Positions 35,939 to 46,260 of a DNA stretch of 64,000 bases are shown piece after piece. Both the position numbers and the translations under genes were made by a program. The notes beneath the pieces were generated by a model. It made no database searches. It was not told the origin of the DNA and was given only the letters and a program-made list of their open reading frames with translations. Each line of letters opens with the position of its first letter. Position 1 is the stretch's first letter. Source of the DNA: Cubamyces lactineus (lineage: Eukaryota; Basidiomycota; Agaricomycetes; Polyporales; Polyporaceae); NCBI GenBank assembly GCA_022376465.1, contig JACDTU010000004.1:372001-436000 (forward strand). Reading direction: 5' to 3'.

Positions 35939-38034
35939 TCAATAGGCCTCAACCTCCCGCTTCTTGAACAGCACCTTCCCCTTCGGCGCTGGTATGACAG
36001 CGAAGCCGAGGTACATGTTCGGTGGTCTGGATCCGTCGCCGCCGAGCTTGAGATCGTAGTTGAGGATGATAACCGCTAAGAGAGACTTGAGCTCGTTCGC
36101 TGCGAAGAATCGACCCGGGCTGTTCGGAGTAATCGTCACTATCAGAGTCTCCTCGGAACGTTCAGCTTGATCACTCACCAGGCGTGCTTCCCGTGTCCGA
36201 AAGCGATGTACTCCAAAGTGGTGTTGACGAACTGATGCTTCGTGCCCTCGCCGTCCGCCTCGCGCATGCGCGAGAAACGGAACGGGTCGAAGACGTCTGC
36301 GTCCGCATAGTTGGAGTCGTCGTGATGCGTTGCATCGGAAGCCGCCATGACGATCGACCCTCGAGGGATGAACGTGCCGTCGTGCAGGGTGACATCCTTC
36401 AAGGCCTTGCGCGTCAAGGAGCCTGAGGTACGCCATGCAGTCAACACCTAGCGATCGATTCCGGAGGCACGGGTGTAGCGTACCAAGACCGATGCCGTTG
36501 TATCGCTGGGACTCCTTCATGAAGCTGTCCAGCTTCCACATTCGGCCCATCGCATTCTTCGTCCACCCTTCCTCCGCAACTACTGACTTGATCTCCTCGC
36601 GCAGGGGCTTCAGGTACTCTGGGCGTTCTGCAAGGTGGTAAAGTGCATGCGTCACCGTCTAATGGACACGACGACGGTCAGCGGCGGCATATCAGAGGCT
36701 CGGTCCACTCACGTTCGAGGATGTGTGAATGGCGGCGAAGTTGATGAGGAGTATCCTGCGAACTATGGCTTCATCCGAATAGTCCCGCGTTCGCGCTATG
36801 TCCATGATCCATTGCAGCATGTCGTTCTATGCTCCTGGAGGATCAGTTTGGTGTATGCGTCCGCACTACGCGTTCTTACCGGCTTGTCTGGCCAATCATC
36901 CCCGAACTTTTCCATGAGCTGTCGGCGCTCGTCGATGATTGGCTTCAGGCGGGGTATCGCCTTGTGCAAGGTGCCCCTGACATGGTTAGACAGCCTTCCA
37001 ACAAGTCTAGTACACGCCTGTTGAGTCGATCACCCGAAATTGGAGGCTGTCGCCTGCTGACTTACGGTTTCAGGAATCGAGGCGCAAGTTTCACTAATGT
37101 TTTGTCCTTGACGATGTCGATGGTGAAGGATACGGCCAGGTCCAAGAACTCCTGATCACGACCTGCCCATGCAAAGGTTCGTCAATTTCTCCCCGAGATA
37201 GTCCACGATATGAGCTGGAACGCACAGACAGGAAGCCCCACGAAGACACGGTTGCTCGCTCTCGCGACGATTTGTTGCATCGTAGGCATTACCTGGATCT
37301 CCAGCCATTCTACATGGTTGTTTACGGCTAAGTTAGCGGTGTCATACACGGATAAGGAAGGCCCGCACCGTCGCTCTTCGCGGGTATATGCTGTGGAACT
37401 GCAAGAGTTAGCTCGTCGATGACGTCGGGCAGGATCGCCGGAACGCTGCGCGTCAGCTTCTCCTTGATGACATCGACATGGTATGGGTCGTCGTTGCTCT
37501 CGGGTCCAAACGTATATCTGATCTGCATAGACTGTTCCGTGCCGTTCTGGCTCAATGCATATAATAAAGCAGGAATCTGTTGACGTACGTCTTCCACGCC
37601 CTCGGAGAATGATAGCTCGTCATCTGGCCGCTTTCGGAGCTCCTCGACCATCTTAGACCCCGAGACGACCAGTACCCACTCCTCGAGCAGAGGGACTTTG
37701 AATACGGAGCCATAATACTTAATTTGAAGACATATCAAACGACGTCAGAATTCAATCGCAACCCTGCGCCGGGAACACTGACCTTCTTGTACCCCTCCTG
37801 TAGTAGCCTCTTGCTATTCACCAAGAAGTTGATCGCGCCTATGAACGACAGAAGCGGCAGAGAAGATCCACCGACAGCCGGGATGGACTTGAGCTAGCCG
37901 ATGCTACTTGTTAGGTACGGTCTTACAGTGAGCAATCATCGAGAGCAAACGCTTACCGGGTCGGTCTTCCACTTCACCAAGTATAACAAGCATGCAATCG
38001 CAACGCCCGTCCAGAGGTTCTGAACGTCTGTCAT
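35939..38034 (-). CDS. Cytochrome P450, copy A (intact)
   Basis: Membrane-bound haem monooxygenase of the expanded agaricomycete secondary-metabolism type; substrate unknown. The ATG at 38034 starts an N-terminal anchor (TGVAIACLLYLV), then KSIPAVGGSSLPLLSF. About eleven exons can be joined in phase. Recognisable parts are YYGSVFKVPLLEEWVLVVSG, LPDVIDELTLAVPQHIPAK, FAAIHTSSNTVTHALYHLA and the K-helix-region ES-x-R (KESQRYNGIG). The meander follows (FDPFRFSRMREADGEGTKHQ), and the haem loop reads FGHGKHACPGRFFA. The ligand Cys codon is split TG|C by an intron. The stop is at 35939. No lesion was found in my reading. The K-helix Glu/Arg spacing (KESQRY) is somewhat unusual. It is the leftmost member of the P450 array. 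Confidence 0.88.
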
Positions 38035-38679
38035 CGCAGGGTGAGGGTGCTGGCAGAACGAGCGACGATGGAAGCGGCGGTAATGCACGTGAGATGGGTA
38101 GAGAGGCAGCAGGCTCCTTACGGGGTTTATATTCTCCTACGCTCATTCTCGCCAGACTGCATTGACGGGAGCTGACTATGTCCTAGCTTGGTCCATATCC
38201 TGCACCAGCAGGGTGGGGAGGGCTTCTCGGGATGCGGTGCGTAACAACTATGACTCAAAAGCCTCTCTCCAGGGCGCCGTGATCCCGAGAACGGCTGTGA
38301 GACAGTCCCACGCACGGAGGGCTTGTGACTTTCTCTGACGTCGTGCAGCGATGTCCACTCGTGGATGTGCTGCCGCTCTCACCCTTCGAGTAGCCCAGAC
38401 GCCAGTTTCGTACATTCATGACAGGACGCCTCATGGGTGTGGCCTACTCCAAGCATCGTATGGAGTATCGACGGCGATTATGGCCCTTTCATGATCACGA
38501 GGCCTCGCGTCCAGCGGGGATATCTGGCGCTGACGTCTCAAAGACTTTCCTAATGCCATAAGGCTGTTACATGTATAGGATTTCCAGCACAAGCAAGATA
38601 CATGTGACTATCGGTCGCGGGTGCCGGGGTTTCACGAACTGTGTTCGCGGCGATGTGCGACATACCCCACACAACTTCT
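38035..38679. other. Spacer upstream of P450 A
   Basis: About 650 nt with the promoter of P450 copy A. No coding feature is supported. Its right edge merges with the 3' flank of the P450 remnant at 38680. Confidence 0.4.
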
Positions 38680-38848
38680 CACGACTTTTCGCGTCTCTTG
38701 AACAGGAGGCTCCCCAGCGGGGGAACGAGGCCCAAGCTGTGGCGGCTTGGGGTCCACGGCCCGTCGTCGCTCAGCTCGAAGTCGTAGTTCAGCAGAGGTA
38801 CGACAGGACTGCGCCGATGACCCAAAAAACAAAGGCTGTGTCCAACAT
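38680..38848 (-). pseudogene. Collapsed cytochrome P450 remnant D (internal deletion)
   Basis: On the minus strand an ATG at 38848 begins MLDTAFVFWVIGAV, matching the N-terminal anchor of P450 copy B (MLDTASVLWALAAV). After only 14 codons the sequence jumps to the P450 C-terminal region (the LSYLL, ELSDDGPWTPS segment and the region before the stop of copy B). A one-base loss then puts a TGA in frame. All catalytic exons, including the haem loop, are missing. Roughly 2 kb has been deleted, with a few bases (TCCT) shared at the joint. Sequence upstream of the ATG (38849-38956) matches the promoter of copy B until the retrotransposon interrupts it. Confidence 0.8.
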
Positions 38849-38952
38849 CTTATAGGCACGACGAGTACACTAGCGCGAAGGGGGCAGGGGGTTCAAGGGG
38901 CTGGTCTCAATCGGCAGCTGGCGGTGGGAACGCTTCGTATTATGATCGCATG

Positions 38953-38956
38953 CCGT
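38953..38956. repeat. Target site duplication (left)
   Basis: CCGT directly precedes the 5' LTR and is repeated directly after the 3' LTR at 46261-46264. A four-base duplication fits integration by a Ty3/gypsy-type integrase. The next base (T) also matches, so a five-base reading is possible if the LTR began one base later. Confidence 0.75.
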
Positions 38957-39176
38957 TGGACCAGGGCGAGGAGGACTCGAGGGCCGAAGAGGGCGAGAGC
39001 GAGCGCTAGGAAGAGAAGGAGGAGAAGGGAAGCGCGCGAGAAGGATTAGTCAGCAGAAGGAGGGAGAGTGCGTAGTCGGGATACATGAGGGGGGGGCCGT
39101 CTTTGGGGGAGGATTGGAGATCATCTAGCTTGTCGTACACAGAGCATCTCTGGCATATCCTATCTAGGCTGGTCCA
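38957..39176 (+). repeat. 5' LTR
   Basis: 220-bp repeat, beginning TGGACCAGGG and ending GGCTGGTCCA; its own terminal 8 bases form an inverted repeat. It is purine-rich with a run of eight G. It is identical to the 3' LTR except one base (GAGAGTGCG here, GAGAGAGCG there). Such near-identity implies recent insertion. Confidence 0.95.
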
Positions 39177-39178
39177 TC

Positions 39179-39196
39179 TGGTGACGAGAGTGGCGA
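39179..39196 (+). other. Candidate primer binding site
   Basis: TGGTGACGAGAGTGGCGA begins two bases after the 5' LTR and opens with TGG, complementary to a tRNA CCA end. The priming tRNA was not identified from sequence alone. Confidence 0.5.
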
Positions 39197-39281
39197 TTGA
39201 ACCACGAAAAGCGACAGTCACACCAACCTGGCTCGGACAAAGAAGAACGACGATCGGCCGAGGAACAAACTAGGACAATAC

Positions 39282-40889
39282 GTGTCCAAAGCAACACACA
39301 GTGTGGCGGCATCCGAGAACGAAGACATTGACATCCCTATTCCCAGTATCGAACCCTCCGAATTCTCACTACCGTCGAGCATTGTACCGTCCGGATTCAC
39401 AAGCCCCGGCAACACATCGCCAGCGAGAAAGCCACAAGACGAAGCGCGATCGACCGGATTGACAACATCAGACTCCGCAGAAGTCGCAGACATCTTGAGC
39501 GAACCACTCCCACACCTCTACACACAAGAGAACCTCACGACGTTCGAGATCCACAGAGCAGCGCAGGAGCAGTTCAAATTCCCGTCGATACACACAGCGC
39601 CAGAAGACGATAGCAAGAAGTGCCGACAGCGAAGAGGAGCGCAGGACAGCATGGTGGAGACGAGCGGGACGAGGCCGTCGTTTGCAGGAGAACTCAACAA
39701 CGAGAACCCAAAACAGTTCTGGAAGGACGTCGATGAATACCTCAGCAACTGTGAAGACGCGAAGAAATGCAAGCGCTTCGGAAATCTGCTCAAAGCCGGT
39801 TCCGCCGCAGAAAGCTGGTTCGAAGAACTCGATAAGAGTACAAGAGAGGACTGGGACGCACTCGAAGCAGCGTTCAAGGAGAAGTTCATCCCCAAAGTCG
39901 TCCAACAAATCACCGACACCGACCTCGTCAATCTACTGCTGCAAGACAAGCCGTCCGAAGACGACATCCTCACGTACAAGACGACAGCTCTAGGCACGCT
40001 ACCGTACCACGTGTGGTGGGCGAACGAGCTCGACAATCGCGTCGCCAAGTACAAAGCCGGGCAGCATCTGGCAGAGCGCGTACGGGAAGCCCTACCCTAC
40101 GTCCTGAGGAAGCATGTCGAAACTGTCACGAGCTGGAAAGAACTGTACGAAGCGATCAAGAAAGCGGACGCGGGGAAGATGAAAGAAGAGGTGGAGTTTT
40201 TCAAGAGTCGAGGCATAGGAGAAGGGGAGAAGAAGACAGAAGGGGCGCGACAAGGAGGCGGGAAGGAGGAGAAGGCCAACGACAGCGAAATCAAGACGCT
40301 CATCGAGGCACTCAAGGAGCTCACAGTAGCAAGAGCGAACGCGGTGAGCTCGTTCCAACGACCCCCCATCTACGCTCCTCCGCTTCCATCCATACCGCCG
40401 CCGAGCGTACACAGCCAACGAGCTAGTGGAGCATCAGGCCTGAGAGAGTCTCCAGAGAGGAGGTTAGCCCTCGTAAGGAGCAACGCACTCGCGCCACCGC
40501 CGGACACAGACGAGGGGCGCAAGCTGTATGAGGCGCAAACGCGTGAGTGGCAGACGAAGCACGGAGGGCAAAGCCCGAACGAGTACAGGCCGTACCCGTT
40601 AACGCCAGGCACGTTGCCGGTAGCATCGAAGGACTGCTGGAGATGCGGTTTCGAAGCACACGGGCGAGGGAACCCATGTACGAGGACCAAGCTCCCTGAG
40701 CTCGAGACACAGTGGCGCATGACAGCCGGGTTCGTAGAGAGAGACGCGAGAATGCGGGGAGTTCAGCTGGTCACAGGGGAAGCGTACCAGGCAGGAACAC
40801 AATCGTACCCAAGGGCAGGACAGATATGCGTAGGGGGGCAGTGGTTTCCGTATATCCCAGACGGCGAATGGAGCTCGGGAAATGTGTGA
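39282..40889 (+). CDS. Retrotransposon gag-like polyprotein
   Basis: Capsid/nucleocapsid precursor of the LTR element. The frame is open from 39201 to the TGA at 40887-40889. The range given starts at the first visible GTG; the first ATG is only at 39651 (MVETSGTRPSFAGE), which still includes the conserved gag core (ENPKQFWKDVDEYLSN). Upstream residues look coding (acidic, Ser/Pro-rich), so an AUG may have been lost or initiation is non-standard. The core has SWFEELDKSTREDWDALEAA and FKEKFIP, typical of Ty3/gypsy capsid. Charged low-complexity sequence follows, and near the C-terminus there is a zinc knuckle (CWRCGFEAHGRGNPC, C-x2-C-x4-H-x5-C). Pol overlaps its last about 180 nt in the -1 frame. 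Confidence 0.85.
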   Translation: MSKATHSVAASENEDIDIPIPSIEPSEFSLPSSIVPSGFTSPGNTSPARKPQDEARSTGLTTSDSAEVADILSEPLPHLYTQENLTTFEIHRAAQEQFKFPSIHTAPEDDSKKCRQRRGAQDSMVETSGTRPSFAGELNNENPKQFWKDVDEYLSNCEDAKKCKRFGNLLKAGSAAESWFEELDKSTREDWDALEAAFKEKFIPKVVQQITDTDLVNLLLQDKPSEDDILTYKTTALGTLPYHVWWANELDNRVAKYKAGQHLAERVREALPYVLRKHVETVTSWKELYEAIKKADAGKMKEEVEFFKSRGIGEGEKKTEGARQGGGKEEKANDSEIKTLIEALKELTVARANAVSSFQRPPIYAPPLPSIPPPSVHSQRASGASGLRESPERRLALVRSNALAPPPDTDEGRKLYEAQTREWQTKHGGQSPNEYRPYPLTPGTLPVASKDCWRCGFEAHGRGNPCTRTKLPELETQWRMTAGFVERDARMRGVQLVTGEAYQAGTQSYPRAGQICVGGQWFPYIPDGEWSSGNV

Positions 40890-43800
40890 GGGCCGTCGAC
40901 ACGGAGGATCGGACGACGGTCCCTACAGCAGATCCCGGGGCAGTTGCGGAAGGACTCGAAGGTAGCTGCGTCACAGAATACTCAGAGAGAGTTGCACAGA
41001 CGGACTCTGATAGAACTACGAATCGACATGTACAGTGCTCGAAGCGTATCGAGAATGAGACCGTGTCATTGTATTCCGTGGGCGCAGCTATGAGCGAGAG
41101 AGAGGAGGCTCAACCATTCATCTGTCACTTCACACTGTCGCATCGAACGACAGGTACAGCAGTAAGAGTCAAAGGACTAGTAGACGATGGGGCGATGGTG
41201 AACGTCATGGACACAGAACTGTGGAAACAAATCCACACCAGGCTAGAACCAGCGCAGGCGTCCGATAAAACACTGCGCATGGCGAACGGAGCCACAGTGA
41301 AATCACAAGGAAAATGGAGGGGGTTATTCGATTTCCAAGGAGTACATGTTAACAGCGCATTCGAGATATTCCCGAGCCAGGGAGCGTGGTCATTCCTCAT
41401 AGGCAAACCGCTACTTGAAGCGCTTAAGGCGACACATGACTATGAATCAGACCAAATAATCGTGAGCAACGACCGCTATAAAACAGTAATAGAGAATCAG
41501 AGGGGGAGAACGTGGGGAGATCGCGCGCTGAAGCATAAAGGCCTGATGCTCACGCTAGACGCTAAGATGTGCCATACAATGATCGAAGCGGAGGAGACAG
41601 AATACACGGTCAAAGATGCGCTGACGGACACTATCACGCAGCAGATAACTCCAAGGTTCAAAACCGTAACAGTAGAAGAAGAAAGCGAAGAAGACAAGGG
41701 AGAAGAAGAGGACGTGCGAGAAGAGCGAGAGAGCTACAAGAACGAGCAGTGAACAAAATTAGCGCCGGCGGAGTGGATAGCGGGACGTCGAAGAGCGAGA
41801 CGCCAGACGCAAGCAAAGAACACGACCAACGAAGCACAGGCAACTTACAAACCAGCAAAACAGCACGCAGTGAACCAACACGAAGACGACGAACGGTACA
41901 TCGGACCAGACGTGAAGGAAGTCTACAACAACCCGGAAGACCAATCAGAACTCGCGGTGAATGCAGTCACAACAGAACGTAGAGCAGCTGACGAGCAGAG
42001 CATATACACCAGAACCACGGAACCGTTCAAAACAGAACGCGTTCAAGCCATAGTCGACGCCATACAACTAGGAGACGACATTATGGAAGAACAACGCAAA
42101 GCGGTACAAGACCTAGTTAAGCAATACGCAGACTGCTTCGCGCTGTCAGTCAAGGAAGTCATACCAGTACCAGGTGAAGTACACACGCTCACAGATGCTA
42201 CCTTCTCCAAAAGTGTCCACCAGCGTCCATTGACAGCGCCACAACGGAAGTACGTGCATAAGAAGATCGACGAACTACTGGAAGCCGGAGCGATTGAACA
42301 ATGCACACCGAGCCAAGTCAAGTGCATAGCGCCGATCACGCTAGCGTACAAGGTACACGAAGGCGAAGGGCTCACAATGGAAGAACTACGACAACGAGTC
42401 AATGAAGAATGCGAAACACTCAAAATACCGAAAGTGTTCCCAGATGTGGACAACACCGACTTCAGGCCAACAACGATCAAACCAACCACGGAACGCAAGT
42501 GGAGGATTTGTCAAAACTTCGGAGAAATCAACAAAGTCACCAAGATAGCAGCGGTACCTCAAGGGGACATACGACAAAAGCAACAGAACTTAAGTGGACA
42601 TCGGTGGGTCTGTACATTTGACTTTGCATCAGGTTTCTACGCAGTCACCCTAGCAGAAGAATCAAGACCGTACACGTGCTTCTACGGTACTTCTGGTGTG
42701 TCAAGATGCCGTTCGGTCTCACAGGTGCACCAGCCACGTTCGGCCACATGACCGCGAAACACCTACACGACCTCATAGCGGACGGTATCATGGAACTCTT
42801 TGTCGACGACGGAGGCGCGGCAAGCGACGACTTCGAAGACATGATGGGCAAGCTAAAGAAGATACTAGAGCGAGTGCGACAATGTAAACTCTCGCTGTCA
42901 CCCGCAAAGTGCAAGTGGTTCATGAGCGAAGCAGTATTCGCGGGCGGCCTTGTCGGAGCACACGGCGTGACCCCAGACAGAGCTAAGTTGACCGCAGTCG
43001 TAGACTGGAAGAAACCGGAGGACGCACTGAACCTTATGTCATTCTTAGGTCTTACAAGCCACTTCCGTGATCTCATCAAAGACTACGCAAGGATCGAAGC
43101 ACCACTCCGGGACCTTCTCCGGGACGTACACGTACCAAAAGGTGCGAAGAAAGGATTATATAGGCGAGCGATGCAGAACTACAAGCTGAGTACCAAATGG
43201 ACGCATACACATGATAAGGCCTTCGTACAGCTAAAGTCGATACTAACGTCAGAACCAATCCTCAAAAGGCCAAAGTGGGATGGAACACCATTCATTGTAA
43301 CCACGGATGGCTCGAAGGATGGTTTCGGTGCAGTACTAGCACAAAGAAGTACGACTATACTACACAGTGGAAAAGCAGTGACAAAAATACACCCCGTCGC
43401 ATTCGCATCGAAAAGAACGTCGACTAGCGAAGAGAAGTACAAACCTTTCCTCCTAGAATTTGCTGCACTGAAATTCGGTCTAGATAAATTCAAAGACATC
43501 ATATGGGGGTTTCCAGTCGAATTGGAAACCGATTGCCAAGCGTTACGCGACGTGTTGTCAAACGACAAGCTAGTCAGCACACATGCACGGTGGCGCGACA
43601 GAATCCTAGCGCACCAAATCGTAGACGTCAGACACGTACCAGGAAAACTGAATACAGTTGCAGATGGACTCAGCCGAGTCAGCGAAGGAGCACCGCGGCA
43701 AGACGGAGACGGAAGTGAATGGACAGTGTGCGAAGATTGGGAAGCAAACACAGGACTTATCAATGACGTGTTTCAGGTGATGTCCCCCACCGAAAACGAT

Positions 43801-45261
43801 GATGACAACGTTGAAAAGCTTCTCCACAGATTCCGTGAAGAACCGGTATTCGTTGAAGTCATACAAGCAATTATGAACATAGATGGAGAAGAAGACGAAC
43901 GCAAACGCAGAAGAGCAAAACACCGAGCAGAACAGTATTCAATAAACGATGGGAAGCTATGGCGAATACGGGGCGGTACGGCAACCAGGAGCAGACACCG
44001 CACAGAGTGCATCACAAAGAAGGAAACAGTCGAGAAAGCACGTGAAGTTCATCAAAACCAAGGACACTGGGGGCGGGACGTCATCAAGATCACGCTCATG
44101 GACAAGTACTGGAGTCCGAAGATGGACACATTGATACTGGACGGCATACAACATTGTGCGAAGTGCAAGAACTTTGGGTCAATGCAACTACATGCCCTCC
44201 TGGAGCCAATCACACGAAGACACCCATTCGAGCTGCTCGTAGGCGACTACTTGTCCATGCCAGATGGGAAAGGCGGCTACCATACACTCGGTGTGTTCCT
44301 AGACACCTTCTCACAACACGTCTGGGCTTTCAAGTTCAAAACAGCAGGTACCGCAAAAACAACAATAGAAGCGTTACGACATATCTTTCAAGGCTTCATA
44401 CCGGCGGAAACGTTCATGACAGACGGCGGGAAACACTTCGATAACCACGACGTGCGCGAGTTCTGTGCAAAATGGAACACGAAACCGCACGTTGTAGCAG
44501 CATATGCGCCGTGGATCAATGGTCTAGTCGAAGGAACAAACAAACTGTTACTCCATGTCTTGAAACGATTATGTGCCCCAGACCTAGGCGAAGACGACTG
44601 CAGAGACGATACAGAAGCCAGCTGGGACAAGCTACCAAGGAATTGGACAGAACATTTAGACACTGCGGTGAAGTGTCTTAACTATCGCATTCTGCCCGCA
44701 CTGAAATTCTCCCCGAAGGAACTTCTACTCGGCCGGGTAGTGAACACACCCAGTACACCCATCTCGACAGCTCTAGAATCGATCACGCAAGAAGATGCAG
44801 AGCAACACATAGCGTACGTGGCACAACAGCACCTCGACGGGTACGAAGAAGCGGTAAGGCATGCAATACAACGGAAAAGAACATTCGACAGGAAGGTCAT
44901 GAGGTCGAGAGCGGGCGAGGTCTTATTCAAAGAAGGCGACCTCGTGCAAATTTACCGAAGTGATCTAGACTACACATTCAAAACCGAACGAAAATTGCTG
45001 CCGAAGTGGTCGGCACCATACCGCGTGGTGAGTCGCATGACCAACTCATACGAGTTAGCTACGCTGGCGGATGTGAAGTTAGCAGGGAAATACAATGCAA
45101 GAAGGCTGCGACTCTTCGTACCAAGGCCGGGCACACAACTAGACAAAGACGAAGAACGGAGAAGGCTACAGAAAGAGAATGAATCAAACCTGCAAGCGAA
45201 TAGCGAAGAAGCGACATCAAGGACAACTGCGGTAGTTACCGACGCAGCAAAAATTAGCTGA
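40712..45261 (+). CDS. Retrotransposon pol (PR-RT-RNaseH-IN), interrupted
   Basis: Three open pieces. 40712-41752 overlaps gag in the -1 frame and contains a retropepsin-like centre (VKGLVDDGAMVNVMD). A single TGA at 41750-41752 separates it from 41753-42751, which continues in the same frame into RT (HQRPLTAPQRKYVHKKIDEL, WRICQNFGEINKVT, CTFDFASGFYAVTL). Near 42680 the match passes to another frame. That frame continues to 45261 with KMPFGLTGAPATF, the RT catalytic ELFVDDGG, RNase H (VTTDGSKDGFGAVLAQ, ELETDCQALRDV), and integrase. Integrase has a zinc-binding HHCC region (QNQGHWGRD, HCAKCK) and D,D,E residues (LLVGDYL, TFMTDGGKHF, NGLVEGTNK). The C-terminus has a GPY/F-like module (LPKWSAPYRVVSR). 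The element may use readthrough and frameshifting, or this copy is damaged. Confidence 0.9.
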
Positions 45262-45301
45262 GTAATCCCATTCTATTTTGCGCTTGCTATGCGACATCAC
45301 C

Positions 45302-46093
45302 ATGCCATCGTCGCTTCGAAAAGCACAAAAAACGAGACCCAGGTGGCAGAGACAGACGACAAGCCACACTCTCTCTCACCCAACTCCGTCCACTGCTATA
45401 CCTGACGCTCATTACCACAACATAGATATGCCCGACGCCCTGACGATCGCCCTTCGGAAGGCTGTGGAGGCTATGCACTCAGTCAACGTCCAATATGTCA
45501 GCTGTGCAACACACCCGCAAGGATACGATGTCTTCGCCACAAAAGCGGACCTCGTAAGGACAATCGGGGTCGGAGACGAGGTCGACCTGATGTACAAAAG
45601 GATGCAGAACGGGTGGGTCGTCGGACTCCCCGTGAAAGTGTCTAGCATCAGGGTTATCGAGGAACGCGGAGTCGAGTTCGTCGCACACCGGCGGAGCGTT
45701 CAGAACGAAGAAAAACCCGAGTACGTCCTCCTGCAAGTACCTAGGAACAAAGCTCGTGTCAGCAGATGGCCGATATGGGACTACTTGCGGAGCAAACCGT
45801 GGACGCAGTCGACCATTCCACCCCCCGTCGGTGATGGAGGGAACCCGATCCAAGTCAGAGCGGCGTACTCGCTTAAACGGTTCTTTGAACCGGAGAGGCC
45901 GGACGTGCGAGAGATTCAAACGCTGCTGGACGCGTTTCCGTGCGAGTTCACAGTGACACTGGTGGACGAGAAGGGTCAGCGGCGGGAAGTCCTTCTGGGA
46001 ACGACGGCGACGGGGACGTCGCCACTTGCAGGGGGGCACATGGACCAGGGCGAGGAGGACTCGAGGGCCGAAGAGGGCGAGAGCGAGCGCTAG
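45302..46093 (+). CDS. Extra retrotransposon reading frame (ORF3), unknown function
   Basis: 263 residues from the ATG at 45302, starting 40 nt after the pol stop and ending at a TAG inside the 3' LTR (the last about 17 codons come from the LTR). The product is soluble-looking and mixed-charge, with MPDALTIALRKAVEAMHSVN, YDVFATKADLVRTIGVGDEV, VLLQVPRNKARVSRWPIWDY and SLKRFFEPERPDVREIQTLL. No signal peptide, transmembrane helix, Cys-rich pattern or chromodomain is seen, so it is not env-like by sequence. The open length and biased composition argue for real coding. The frame differs from that of the final pol segment, so it probably needs its own initiation or a subgenomic transcript. I do not recognise a family. 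Confidence 0.6.
   Translation: MPSSLRKAQKTRPRWQRQTTSHTLSHPTPSTAIPDAHYHNIDMPDALTIALRKAVEAMHSVNVQYVSCATHPQGYDVFATKADLVRTIGVGDEVDLMYKRMQNGWVVGLPVKVSSIRVIEERGVEFVAHRRSVQNEEKPEYVLLQVPRNKARVSRWPIWDYLRSKPWTQSTIPPPVGDGGNPIQVRAAYSLKRFFEPERPDVREIQTLLDAFPCEFTVTLVDEKGQRREVLLGTTATGTSPLAGGHMDQGEEDSRAEEGESER
46028..46040 (+). other. Candidate polypurine tract
   Basis: A G-rich run (CAGGGGGGCACA type) sits directly before the 3' LTR, where plus-strand priming is expected. It is short and interrupted by pyrimidines, so the assignment rests mostly on position. Confidence 0.45.
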
Positions 46094-46260
46094 GAAGAGA
46101 AGGAGGAGAAGGGAAGCGCGCGAGAAGGATTAGTCAGCAGAAGGAGGGAGAGAGCGTAGTCGGGATACATGAGGGGGGGGCCGTCTTTGGGGGAGGATTG
46201 GAGATCATCTAGCTTGTCGTACACAGAGCATCTCTGGCATATCCTATCTAGGCTGGTCCA
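46041..46260 (+). repeat. 3' LTR
   Basis: 220-bp repeat matching the 5' LTR except for one base. It is followed by CCGT, the target duplication. Its first 53 bases are also translated as the C-terminus of ORF3. Confidence 0.95.

Larger units (their letters stand above)
38957..46260 (+). mobile_element. Full-length Ty3/gypsy-type LTR retrotransposon
   Basis: 7.3-kb element bounded by two 220-bp direct repeats that differ at one base, flanked by a CCGT duplication. The ends are TGGACCAG...CTGGTCCA. The order gag, protease, reverse transcriptase, RNase H, integrase is that of Ty3/gypsy (Metaviridae). An extra reading frame sits between pol and the 3' LTR. No chromodomain is evident at the integrase C-terminus. 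The coding region has an in-frame TGA between PR and RT and a frame change inside RT, so this copy may not be autonomous. It lies in the upstream region of P450 remnant D. Confidence 0.93.

Noticed and set aside
38680..38848. P450 remnant D as a processed (retroposed) copy
   Set aside because: It keeps the upstream promoter block and joins the first and last exons at a short shared sequence, which fits genomic deletion rather than reverse transcription.
45302..46093. ORF3 as an envelope gene
   Set aside because: No signal peptide, transmembrane helix, furin-like site or Cys pattern, so position alone is not enough to call env.
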